Shown in pieces: positions 52,984-64,000 of a stretch of 64,000 bases of DNA. Under the pieces are notes generated by a model, which was not told where the DNA came from, ran no database searches, and saw only the letters and a program-made list of their open reading frames with translations. The DNA comes from Rugalucina vietnamica. Its lineage: Eukaryota; Mollusca; Bivalvia; Lucinida; Lucinidae. Positions within the stretch are counted from its first letter, which is position 1; each line of letters starts with the position of its first letter. Location of the stretch: contig OZ024872.1 of the NCBI GenBank assembly GCA_964017185.1, positions 59,575,817-59,639,816 on the forward strand, given 5' to 3'. The position numbers and the translations under genes were made by a program.

Positions 52984-53466
52984 TATATAGAGATGTTTCC
53001 ACTTTTGTGAAATCACATTTATCGTATAGCCTGGGCTAAAAGTGGAAACACTCTAAAGTTTGAACCAAATATATGACTATACACAATGTAAAATACAAAT
53101 ATCATTGTTTTGACTCATTCTGTTAAAGCGCATTAACGGAATGAGCCGAATCAATAATACTTGAAAATATTTATCTTGTTATTTTGGTGCCCCTTAGTAG
53201 AGGAGGAATTTTAACTAACAACAATATGACATCACGGAAATCTGATCTTAATAATCAGATGCTTGGATCACTGTTTGGAAAGAAATAAATGACTACAGAA
53301 ACTATGCTGACCCCTACCAGTATAAACTGTATTCAAATACCTTCCATATTAGCCCTGGCGTTCAAATCTTTGTTTGGTTTTGGAGATGAAAGATTAATCT
53401 TCAGTTTAGTAACAAATTGTTTCCACATTCCTCTGCCTATAAGGGACGTTTCCAGAAACGGTTACC

Positions 53467-53738
53467 CCAAACGTACATCTACCGAAAAAACAGCATATTT
53501 CGCATTTCTCAGAGGACACCAAGCTATTTTTTCTCGAAGAATGAACGGTAAATTTCTCTTTTCTTTAAAATCTCACGTTTCATTCATTTCGATTTCTCAG
53601 AGAAATTACCACAAAATTTCACCGAGACCGCAGATATTTACCGGTTAAAACAGGTAAGTCCAGATATATATATACCTGTTCGCGGAGTTTCTCGGAGAAA
53701 TATTGTGCATGATTCTGGAAATCGATTTCACCTTATTT
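53467..53738. other. Intron sequence with an isolated donor-like site
   Basis: AAACAG|GTAAGT near 53650 is a good 5' splice signal, but the frame before it has a stop and no acceptor pairs with it. Otherwise unassigned. Confidence 0.35.
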
Positions 53739-55030
53739 TTAGCTCACCTGAGCCATTAGGCTCACAAGGTGAGCTTATAGGATGGCCATGATCTGGGGTC
53801 GTCCATCCGTCCACAATTTCAAAGATCTTCTCCTCTGAAACCGCTTGGCCAATCAAAGCCAAATTTTATATGAAGCATCAATAGGAAGGGGGAAATCCAG
53901 GTCACATGACCAAGATGGCCGCCATGCCCATATATGGTAAAAACCCTTCAAAAATCTTCTTCTCCAGAACTGGTGGACCAATTTCAACGAAACTTGGCAT
54001 GAAGCATTAATGGCTCATGTGCCCCCACCCCAGGGCAATATACATGTTTATCTCCATAATATTCAAACGTCTTCTCCTCTGAAACCACTGGGCCAATCAA
54101 AGCCAAATTTTATGTGAAGCATCAATAGGAAGGGGTAACAAATATGTATATAAAAAATCCAGGTCACATGACCAAGATGGCCGCCATGCCCATATATGGT
54201 AAAATCCCTTCAAAAATTTTTTTCTCCAGAAGTGGTTGACCGATTTCAATGAAACTTGGCATGAAGCATTAATGGCTCAAGCACTACAATGTGTATATAA
54301 ATCATGACCCTGTGATGACCTTGACCTATTTTAAGGCAAGGTCAACATAGGTCGCCAATGCATTTGAATGGGGAAAACTTTTAAAATGTAATTTAAAGTG
54401 AAAGTGTTGCAGGAAATGGGAAGTAGGACTGAATATTAATGATTCTGAAAAAAATTGGACCCCAGGGGCTCATGTGCCCCCACCCCGGGGCAATATACAT
54501 GTATATTTCCATAATATTCAAACGTCTTCTCCTCTGAAACCGCTTTGCCAATCAAAGCCAAATTTTATGTGAAGCATCTATAGAATGGGGGAATCAATGT
54601 ATATATAAATAATCTAGGTCACATGACAAAGATGGCTGCCATGCCCATATATGGTAAAAACCCTTCAAAAATCTTCTTCTCTGAAACCAATTGACTGATT
54701 TCAAGGAAACTTGGCATGAAACATTGATGGCTAAAGTACTCCAATGTATATATAAATCATGACCCTGTGGTGACCTTGACCAAGTTTATGGCAAGGTCAA
54801 CATGGGTTGCCTATGCATTTGAATTGGGAAAACTGTTAAAATGTCATTTGAAGGCAAAAGCCAGCAGGAAATTGGCAAATGGACAGAATATGGAAGATTC
54901 TGAAAAAAGAAAATGGCCAAGGGCTTCATCTGCCCCCTGCACTGGAGTTAAATTCCTTAGTATTCAAACATGCTTATTGGTATATGCAGCAGATCTCAGG
55001 TGAGCGTTTACAGGACCATTGGTCCTCTGG
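53739..55030 (+). mobile_element. Family A element
   Basis: TTAGCTCACCTGAGCC to GGACCATTGGTCC and CTCTGG. Roughly three units of CCATATATGG type with AATATACATGTATAT segments; the first unit is shortened. Confidence 0.85.
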
Positions 55031-55042
55031 TTCATAATATTT

Positions 55043-58000
55043 TTAGCTCACCTGGGCCGTTAGGCTCACAAGGTGAGCTTATAGGATGGCCATGATCCCG
55101 CGTCCGTCTGTCTGTCCGTCCGTCGTCCGTCCGTCCACAATTTCAAAGATCTTCTCCTCTGAAACCGCCTGGCCAATCAAAGCCAAATTTTATATGAAGC
55201 ATCAATAGGAAGGGGGAACCAATGTGTATATAAGAAATCCAGGTCACATGACCAAGATGGCTGCCACACCCATATATGGTAAAAACCCTTCAAAAATCTT
55301 CTTCTCCAGAACCGGTGGGCGGATTTCCACGAAAATTGGTATGTAGCATTGGGGACTTCAGCCCATCATAGTTTGATAAAATGATGACCCTTGGATGACC
55401 TTGACCTATTTTACGGCAAGGTCAAATTTGGAAACATTGGCTTTTACATGGGAAAAAGTGAAAACTATGGATTTTTTGAAAACTATTGCAGCCTGAGGCC
55501 TGAAAAGTGGTAGATACAAACAACTAATGGAGTAGATGAAGGTATATGATTAATATAGGTCAAGGTCATCTCTTGACCTTGGCCAGTCTGTTGTTCATAC
55601 ACACTTTTCAAAGATCTTCTTCTCTGAAACTGCTTGGCCAATCAAAGTGAAATTTTATGTGGAGCATCCATGGGTAGGGGAGACAAAAGTTGGATCGCGA
55701 AATCCAGGTCACATGACCAAGATGGCCGCCACGCCCATATATGGTAAAAACCACTCAAAAATCTTCTTCTCCAGAACCGGTGGGCCGATTTCCACGAAAC
55801 TTGGTATGTAGCATCAAGGACCTCAGCCCATCATAGTTTGATAAAATGATGACCCTTGGATGACCTTGACTTATTTTACGGCAAGGTCAAATTTGGAAAC
55901 ATAGGCTTTTACATAGGAGAAAGTGAAAACTATGGATTTTTTGAAAACTATAATTGCAGCCTGAGGCCTGAAAAGTGGTAGATGCAAACAACTAATGGAG
56001 TAGATGAAGGTATGTGATTAATATAGGTCAAGGTCATCTCTTGACCTTGGCCAGTCTGTTGTCCATACACACTTTACAAAGATCTTCTTCTCTGAAACTG
56101 CGCGGCCAATCAAAGGGAAATTTTATATGGAGCATCCATGGATAGCGGAGACGAAAGTTTGATCACTAAATCCAGGTCACATGACCAAGATGGCTGCCAC
56201 GCCCATATATGGTAAAAACCACTCAAAAATCTTCTTTTCCAGAACCGTCTTGCCGATTTCCACGAAACTTGGTATGTAGCATCAAGGACCTCAGCCCATC
56301 ATAGTTTGATAAAATGATGACCCTTGGATGACCTTGACCTATTTTACCGCAAGGTCAAATTTGGAAACATAGACTTTTACATAGGAAAAAGTGAAAACTA
56401 TGGAATTTTTTGAAAACTGTTGCAGCCTGAGGCCTGAAAAGTGGTAGATGCAAACAACTAATGGAGTAGATGAAGGTATGTGATTAATATAGGTCAAGGT
56501 CATCTCTTCACCTTGGCCTGTCTGTTATCCATACACACTTTTCAAAGATCTTCTTCTCTGAAACTGCATGGCCAATCAAAGTGAAATTTTATGTGAAGCA
56601 TCCATGGGTAGGGGAGAAGAAAGTTTGATCGCGAAATCCAGGTCACATGACCAAGATGGCCGCCATGCCCATATATGGTAAAAACCACTCAAAAATCTTC
56701 TTCTCCAGAACCGGCTGGCCGATTTCCACGAAACTTGGTATGTAGCATTGAGGACCTCAGCCCATCATAGTTTGATAAAATGATGACCCTTGGATGACCT
56801 TGACCTATTTTACGGCAAGGTCAAATTTGGAAACATAGGCTTTTACATAGGAAAAAGTGAAAACTATGGATTTTTTGAAAACTGTTGCAGCCTGAGGCCT
56901 GAAAAGTGGTAGATGCAAACAACTAATGGAGTAGATGAAGGTATGTGATTAATATAGGTCAAGGTCATCTTTTGACCTTGGCTTGTCTGTTGTCCATACA
57001 CAGTTTTCAAAGATCTTCTCTGAAACTGGGCGGCCAATCAAAGTGAAATTTTATGTGGAGCATCCATGGGTAGGGGAGAGGAAAGTTTGATCGCGAAATC
57101 CAGGTCACATGACCAAGATGGCCGCCACGCCCATATAAGGTTAAAACCACTCAAAAATCTTCTTCTCCAGAACTGGTAGGCCGATTTTCACGGAACTTTG
57201 TATGAAGCATTGGGGACCTCAGCCCATCATAGTTTGATAAAATGATGACCCTTGGATGACCTTGAATTATTTTACGGCAAGGTCAAATTTGGAAACATAG
57301 GCTTTTACATAGGAAGAAGTGAAAACTGTGGATTTTTTGAAAACTATTGCAGCCTGAGGCCTGAAAAGTGGTAGATGCAAACAACTAATGGAGTAGATGA
57401 AGGTATGTGATTAACATAGGTCAAGGTCATCTCTTGACCTTGGCTGTTGTCCATACACACTTTTCAAAGATCTTCTTCTCTGATACTGCTTGGCAAATCA
57501 AAGTGAAATTTTATGTGGAGCATCCATGGGTAGGGGAGACGAAAGTTTGATCGCGAAATCCAGGTCACATGACCAAGATGGCCGCCACGCCCGTATATGG
57601 TATAAACCTTTCAAAAATCTTCTTCTCCAGAACCGGCAGGCCAATTTTCATGAAACTTGGTATGAAGCATTTGGGACTCCAGCCCATCATAGTTTGTTGA
57701 AATGATGACCCTATGATGACCTTGACCTATTTTACGGCAAGGTCAATTTTGGAAACATAGGCTTTCACATGGGAAAAGGCGAAAACAAACTGTTGCAGCC
57801 TGAGACCTGAAAGTTGCTAGATGCAGACAACTAATGGAGTCAATGAAGGTAAGTAATTAATGAAGGCCAAGGTCATGTCTTGACCTTGGCCCAAGGTCAT
57901 TGAAATATCAAAATTAAAATTATGGTTTTCTCAGAAATCACTGGGTTTGGAAACTATTGCAGCCTGAGACCTGAAACTTTGCAGATGCAGACAACTTATG

Positions 58001-58107
58001 GAGTCAATAAAGGTGTGTGAGTATTCAAGGTCAAGGTCATTTCATGATGACTTAATACTCCAAGATCAGGCTTCAGGTGAGCGTTCTCAGGACCAATGGT
58101 CCTCTGG
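55043..58107 (+). mobile_element. Family A element (CArG-type units), long
   Basis: Head at 55043 just 12 bp after the previous element's end. Six or more 460-bp units follow, alternating with a GTAGATGAAGGTATGTGATT spacer and a TCAAGGTCATCTCTTGACC segment. The end is GGACCAATGGTCC and CTCTGG. Unit-to-unit similarity is very high, suggesting recent tandem expansion. Confidence 0.85.
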
Positions 58108-58138
58108 TTGTAAAACTGGGATGAACCGGTATACATAT

Positions 58139-58556
58139 TATACCCCCTGCTAAAACGAAGTTTTAAGGGGGTATACTGTTTTCACGTTGTCCGTCCGTCC
58201 GGTCTGTAACACTTTGTTTCCTTAATATCTTGAAGCCCCTTAGCAGGAATTTCATGAAACCTTCCACACACATACATATTGATGGGGCAAATATTATGAT
58301 AAAACATAAGGGGCTATTGGCCAGTTCTGTGAGAGTTATTTCCCTTTGTAATTCCTAATGGCTATGTTTATATGCATATTCTTTAATATATTGAAGCCCC
58401 TCTGAAGCGGAAATTTCATGAAACCTTGCACACACATACATATTGATGGGGCAAATATTATGATAAAACATAAGGGGCTAGGGGCCAGTTTTGTGAGAGT
58501 TATTTCCCTTTGTAGTTCTTAATGGCTGTGTTTATATGCGTACTGTATGTATAGTG
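58139..58556 (+). repeat. Family F head and two 190-bp units
   Basis: Hairpin TATACCCCCTGCTAAAAC with GTTTTAAGGGGGTATA, then GTCCGTCCGTCCGG, then two tandem units sharing ATATTGAAGCCCCT, CACACACATACATATTGATG and AACATAAGGGGCTA. Directly followed by family E units, so E and F form one element. Confidence 0.75.
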
Positions 58557-60208
58557 CCTTCATGGGCCGATCAACTCCTACCACAGTTTTCCATGAATAA
58601 CTCTGAAACTTTACCAATACAATGGTGACATGTTTGACATTTGCATGAAGTAGTTTGATAGTGAAAAAAATAATTTTTGACAAAATTACAACTGAGAGAA
58701 CATAGACAATTTTTCATGAGCATTTTCTATTACAGGGGATGTGCATGTGCTATGGTAGTGGCTATACGGGCCGATCAACTCCTACCACAGTTTTTGCTGG
58801 AGCCATTTGATACTTTGCCATCACGATACAGACACACTGGACATGTGCATGAAGAAATATTATTTTGGAAAAATAATTGTGAACAAATTTGCAGCTTTGT
58901 GAACTTAGACAATTTTTGTGCATTGTTTCCAACATGGGTTCCATGGTAGTGCCTATACGGGCCGATCAACTCCTACCACAGTTTTTGCTGGAGCCATTTG
59001 ATACTTTGCCATCACGATACAAACACACTGTACATGTACATGAAGAAATATTATTTTGGAAAAATAATTTTGAACAAATTTGCAGCTTTGTGAACTTAGA
59101 CAATTTTTGTGCATTGTTTCCAACATGGGTTCCATGATAGTGCCTATACGGGCCGATCAACTTCTACCACAGTTTTTGCTGGAGCCATTTGATACTTTGC
59201 CATCACAATACAGACACACTGGACATGTGCATGAAGAAATATTATTTTGGAAAAATAATTTTGAACAAATTTGCAGCTTTGTGAACTTAGACAATTTTTG
59301 TGCATTGTTTCCAACATGGGTTCCATGGTAGTGCCTATACAGGCCGATCAACTCCTACCACAGTTTTTGCTGGAGCTATTTGATACTTTGCCTTCACAAT
59401 ACAGACACACTGGACATGTGCATGAAGAAATATTATTTTGAAAAAAAAAAATAGTTTTGACAAAATTTCAGCTGTTTGAACTTAGACAATTTTTTGTGCA
59501 AGTTTTCAACATTTATTCTTAGGTGTGCAGATATGGGCCGACTAACTCCTACCACAGTTTTTCTTAGATTTTTTTTATATTATGCCTACATAATGTACAC
59601 CCATTGGACATTTGCATGAAGAAATATTATTGCAAAAAAATAATTTTTGACAAAATGACATCTAAGAGAACTTAGACATTTTTTTTTTTTACAGGTAAGG
59701 GCATTCATGGGCCGATCAACTCCTACCACAATTTTTGATGGAACAATTTCATATTGTGCCTACATGATGTACACCCATTGGACATTTGCATGAAGAAATT
59801 TTATTGCGAAAAAAATAATTTTTGACAAAATGACACCTATGAGTACTTAGACAATTTTTCTTCTTTTTGTTTACAGGTAAGGGCATTCACGGGCCGATCA
59901 ATTCCTACCACAGTTTTTGATTGAACAATTTCATATTGTGCCTTCACGCTGTACACCCATTGGACATTTGCATGAAGAAATTTTATTGCGAAAAAATATT
60001 TTTTTGACAAAATGACACCTATGAGAACTTAGACAATTTTTCTTCTTTTTGTTTACAGGTAAGGGCATTCACGGGCCGATCAACTCCTACCAAAGTTTTT
60101 GATTCATGCCTACATGATGTACACCCATTGGACATTTGCATGAAGAAATTTTATTGCAAAAAAAAAATTTTTTTGACAAAATGACACCCATGGGAACTTA
60201 GACAATTT
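58557..60208 (+). repeat. Family E tandem array, about nine units
   Basis: Units of 175-191 bp start GGGCCGATCAACTCCTACCA and include GACATGTGCATGAAGAAAT and GAACTTAGACAATTTTT. Three consecutive copies (58768-59340) are almost identical. Later copies end in TTTGTTTACAG|GTAAGGGC. ORFs here are the unit read repeatedly. Confidence 0.85.
59691..60063 (+). promoter_or_regulatory. Recursive-splice-like sites in family E units
   Basis: Pyrimidine-rich TTTACAG joined directly to GTAAGG at 59691-59699, 59871-59881 and 60051-60063, with a fourth at 61887-61896. A juxtaposed acceptor and donor is the form of a recursive splice site. Same strand as the host gene and in its distal intron. Function untested. 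Confidence 0.4.
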
Positions 60209-61872
60209 TTAGCTCACCTGAGCCGAAGGCTCACAGGTGAGCTTATAGTATACCCATGCTCCGGCGTCCGTCCGTCGTCGTCATCCACAATTTCAAAGAT
60301 CTTCTTCTCTGAAACCGCTTGGCCGATCAAGTTGAAATTTTATGTGTAGCCTCCTTGGGTAGTTGAATTGAAATTTTGTTCGCGATATTTTTGTCACATG
60401 ACCAAGATGGCCGCCACGCCCATATATGATAAAAACCCTTCAAAGATTTTCTTCTCCAGAACCGGTGGGCCGATTTCCACGAAACTTGGTACGTAGCATC
60501 TGGGACTCCACCCCATCATAATTTGCTAAAAGGATGACCCTGGGTTGACCTTGACCTATTTTACGGCAAGGTCAATTTTGGAAACATAGGCTTTTACATA
60601 GGAAAAAGTGAAAACTATGGATTTTTTGAAAACTATTGCAGCCTGAGGCCGGAAAAGTGGTAGATGCAAACAACTAATGGAGTTAATGAAGGTATGTGAT
60701 TAATTTAGGTCAAGGTCATCTCTTGACCTTGGCCAGTCTGTCGTCCATACACACTTTTCAAAGATCTTCTTCTCTGAAACTGCTTGGCCAATCAAAGTGA
60801 AATTTTATATGGAGCATCCATGGGTAGGAGAGACGAAAGTTTCATCGCGAAATCCAGGTCACTTGACCAAGATGGCCGCCATGCCCTTATACTGTAAAAA
60901 CCATTCAAAAATCTTCTCCAGAACCGGCTGGCCTATTTTCATGAAACTTGGTATGTAGCATTTGGTACTCCAGCCCATCATAGTTTGATCAAATGATGAC
61001 CATAGGATGACCTTGACCTATTTTACGGCAATGTCAATTTTGGAAATATAGGCTTTTACATGGGAAAAGTGAAAACTATGGATTTTTTGAAAAGTATTGC
61101 AGCCCGAGGCCTGAAAAATGGTAGATGCAAACAACTTATGGAGTAGATGAATATATATGATTAATTTAGGTCAAGGTCATCTCTTGACCTTGGCCAGTCT
61201 GTCATCCATACACACTTTTCAAAGATCTTCTCTGAAATTGCTTGGCCAATTAAAGTGAAATTTTATGTGGAGCGTCCATGGGAAGGGGGAATGAAAGTTT
61301 GTTTGCGAAATTCGGGTCACATGACCAAGATGGCCGCCATGCTCAACTTTAGTAAAAACCTCTCAAAGTCTTCTTCTCCAGAACCGGCAGGCCGATTTTC
61401 ACGAAACTTGGTATGTAGCATTTGGGACTCCAGCCCATCATAGTTTCTTGAAATGATGTCCCTAGGATGACCTTGACCTATTTTACGGCAGGGTCAATTT
61501 TGGAAACATAGGCTTTTACATGGGAAAAGGCGAAAACAATGGATATTTTGGAAACTGTTGCAGCCTGAGACCTGAAAGTTGCTCGATGCAGACAACTAAT
61601 GGAGTCATTGAAGGTAAGTAATAAATGAAGACCAATGTCATGTCTTGACCTTGACCCAAGGTCATTTAAATATCAAAATTAAAATTATGGTTTTCTCAGA
61701 AATCACTGGGTTTGGAAACTATTGCAGCCTGAGACCTGAAACTTTGCAGATGTAGACAACTTATGAAGTCAATAAAGGTGTGTGAGTATTCAAGGTCAAG
61801 GTCATTTCATGATGACTTAATACTCCAAGATCAGGCTTCAGGTGAGTGTTCTCATGACTAATGGTCCTCTGG
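60209..61872 (+). mobile_element. Family A element inserted in a family E unit
   Basis: TTAGCTCACCTGAGCC to CTCTGG; three CArG-type units. Removing it restores GACAATTT joined to TTCTTC of the E unit without duplicated bases. Confidence 0.85.
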
Positions 61873-62232
61873 TTCTTCTTCTTGTGTACAGGTAAGGGCA
61901 TTCACGGGCCGATCAACTCCTACCACAGTTTTTGATGAAACAATTTCATATAGTGCCTACATGATGTACACCCATTGGACATTTGCATGAAGAAATTTTA
62001 TTGCGAAAAAAATAATTTTTAACAAAATGACACCTATGAGAACTTAGACAATTTTTCTTCTTTTTGTTTACAGGGAAGGGCATTCACGGGCCGATCAACT
62101 CCTACCACAGTTTTTGATGGAACAATTTCATATCGTGCCTACATGATCATCCAGTGGACATTTGCATGAAGAAATTTTATTGCGAAAAAATAGTTTTTGA
62201 CAAAATGACACCTATGAGAACTAAGACAATTT
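61873..62232 (+). repeat. Family E units, continued
   Basis: Two more units (GGGCCGATCAACTCC at 61907 and 62090) resume the array after the family A insertion. Confidence 0.82.
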
Positions 62233-64000
62233 TTAGCTCACCTGCGCCGAAGGCTCACAGGTGAGCTTATAGTATACCCATGCTCAGTCATCCGTCCGTC
62301 GTACACAATTTCAAAGATCTTCTCCTCTGAAACCGCTTGGCCAATCAAAGCAAAACTTCATGTGGAGCATCCTTAGGAAGGGGGAACGAAAGTTTATATA
62401 AATGGTCCAGGTCACATGACCAAGATGGCCCCCTTGGCTATAAATAGCAAAAACCTTTAAAAATCTTCTTCTCCAGAACCAGTGGGTCGATTTCCACGAA
62501 ACTTGATATGTAGAATCGGGGACGCAGGCCCATCATTGTTTATATAAATCATGACCCTAGGATGACCTTGACCTATTATACGGCAAGGTCAACTTAGGTC
62601 GCCAATGCATTTGAATGGGAAAAAATGGTAAAATGCTATTTAATGGGTAAAACTTACTGGGAATAGGCAAATGGACAGAAGATTAATGTTAATGGAAAAT
62701 TTTAACCCCTGGGGGGTTGTCTGCCCCTGCCCCGGGGCTATATACATGTATATGACCATAATATTCAAACATCTTCTTCTCTGAAACCGCTAGGCCAATC
62801 GAAGCCAAACTTCATGTGGAGCATCCTTGGGAAGGGGGAATGAAAGTTTATATAAATGGTCAAGGTCACATGACCAAGATGGCCGCCATGGCTATAAATA
62901 GCAAAAACGTTTAAAAATCTTCTTCTTCAGAACCAGAAGGCCTATGATTTTGAAATTTGGTGTGAAGCATCTGGGAATGGAGCTCTACAAAGTTTATATA
63001 AATCATGACCCTGGGATGACCTTGACCTATTTTATGGCAAGGTCAACTTAGGTCTCCCATGCATTGGAATGGGAAAAGATGGGAAAATGTAACTAAGTGG
63101 CAGAAAACTTGCTAGAAATGAGCAAATGGACAGAAGATTTATGTTTAAGAAAATATTTTGGGCCCAGAGGGTTGTCTGCCCCTACCCCGGGTCTATATAC
63201 ATGTATATGACCATAATATTGAAACATCTTCTTCTCTGAAACCGCTAGGCCAATCAAAGCCAAACTTTTTGTGGAGCATCCTTAGGAAGAGGGAATTAAA
63301 GTTTGTATAAATGGTCAAGGTCACATGATCAAGATGGCCACCATGGCTATAAATAGCAAAAACCTTTAAAAATCTTCTTCTTCAGAACCAGAAGGCCTAT
63401 GATTTTGAAACTTGGTATGAAGCATCTGGGAATGGAGTTCTACAAAGTTTATATAAATCATGACCCTGGGATGCCCTTGACCTATTATACGGCAAGGTCA
63501 ACTTATGCCGCCCATGCATTTTAATGGGAAAAAATAGGAAAATATCATGTAATAGCAGAAAACTTGCTAGGAATGAGCAAATGGACAGAGATTTATGCTT
63601 ATGAAAATATTTTAGGCCCAGGGGTTGTCTGCCCCTGCCTGGGAGCTATATACATGTAGATGACCATAATGTTCAAACAGCTTTTTCTCAGAAACTGCTT
63701 AGCCAGTCAAAGCCAAACTTTATGTGGAGCATCCTTAGAAAGAGGAAATGAAAGTTTATATAAATGGTCATGGTCACATGACCAAGATGGCCACCATGGC
63801 TATAAATAGCAAATTTTTTTAAAAATCTTCTTCTTCAGAACCAGAAGGCCTTTGAATTTGCAACTTGGCATGAAGCATTAAGGAACGGAGGTCTACAAAA
63901 TTTATATAAATCATGACACTTGGATGACCTTGACCTATTTCACGGCAAGGTCAACTTAGATCGCCCATGCATTTGAATGGAGAAAATTGTTAAAATGTCA
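62233..64000 (+). mobile_element. Family A element, 3' end outside window
   Basis: TTAGCTCACCTGCGCC head in the same T-rich spot of an E unit as the copy at 60209. Four CTATAAATAG-type units follow up to the window edge. Confidence 0.83.

Larger units (their letters stand above)
51186..53466. mobile_element. TIR element with iterated AATGTGGAAACATC motif
   Basis: GGTAACC, a 15-bp gap and CCTTATAGGCAGAGGAAT at the left are mirrored at 53423-53466 with the same spacing. The motif occurs about 14 times in both orientations (51563-53430). A Tc1/mariner-type MITE (51935-52983) splits the array. No transposase recognised. Confidence 0.72.

Noticed and set aside
53289-53648. 119-codon ORF as an exon of the host gene
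   Set aside because: It begins inside the right terminal repeat of the 51186-53466 element, ends in a stop just before the only donor, and has no matching acceptor or phase.
58677-59351. ORFs on both strands with near-identical peptides
   Set aside because: Three homogenised 191-bp E units; both strands being open reflects the unit, not coding.

Overview
Animal nuclear DNA, most likely from a mollusc and probably a bivalve. The base is AT-rich, coding density is about 1 percent, splice sites are GT-AG, and the window is saturated with interspersed repeats headed by a short hairpin (AGCTCACCTGAGCC...GGCTCACAAGGTGAGCT), which I associate with bivalve genomes. There is no operon, bacterial gene or CRISPR array. 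Species assignment is an inference.

The host content I can support is one plus-strand gene of unrecognised identity. Six short exons (3873-4000, 10719-10809, 13772-13878, 23133-23261, 34542-34586, 49364-49411) total 548 nt over 45.5 kb. All have AG/GT borders, and all reading phases agree from one exon to the next. Its introns of 3-15 kb are filled with transposons, many nested two to four deep.

Layout. 1-1645: tail of a hairpin-ended element (family A) holding a MITE and a miniature LTR element. 1646-3360: tandem family B. 3491-5370: exon A between two palindromic MITEs (family C), then a small TIR element. 5550-7692: complete family B element. 8415-10646: family A. 10719-13878: exons B and C, two C MITEs and a hAT-like insertion with a zinc-finger exon. 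13920-19441: family A containing an intact-looking LINE (15885-19160). 20104-22211: tandem family D. 23133-26306: exon D and family A with a TIR insertion. 26438-29455: TIR element with nested elements. 29878-34490: family B split by a 2.8-kb TIR element with an iterated 15-bp motif. 34542-40070: exon E, foldback elements, a 9-bp-TSD element and a Harbinger-like element. 40361-47515: family A holding a chimeric LTR insertion and a second family A copy. 47516-53466: SINE, microsatellite, exon F, A and D elements and another motif-iterated element. 53739-64000: family A elements and 191-bp tandem units (family E/F).

Main points for a second look: (i) the hairpin-headed families A, B, D and F share a Helitron-like plan, and family A leaves no target-site duplication at three reconstructable sites; (ii) a miniature LTR element carries Pol III-type A and B boxes inside its LTR; (iii) a chimera of two LTR elements in opposite orientation is bounded by one 4-bp duplication; (iv) at least six unrelated TIR elements carry one short motif iterated in both orientations; (v) 191-bp repeats in the host intron carry sequences resembling recursive splice sites.
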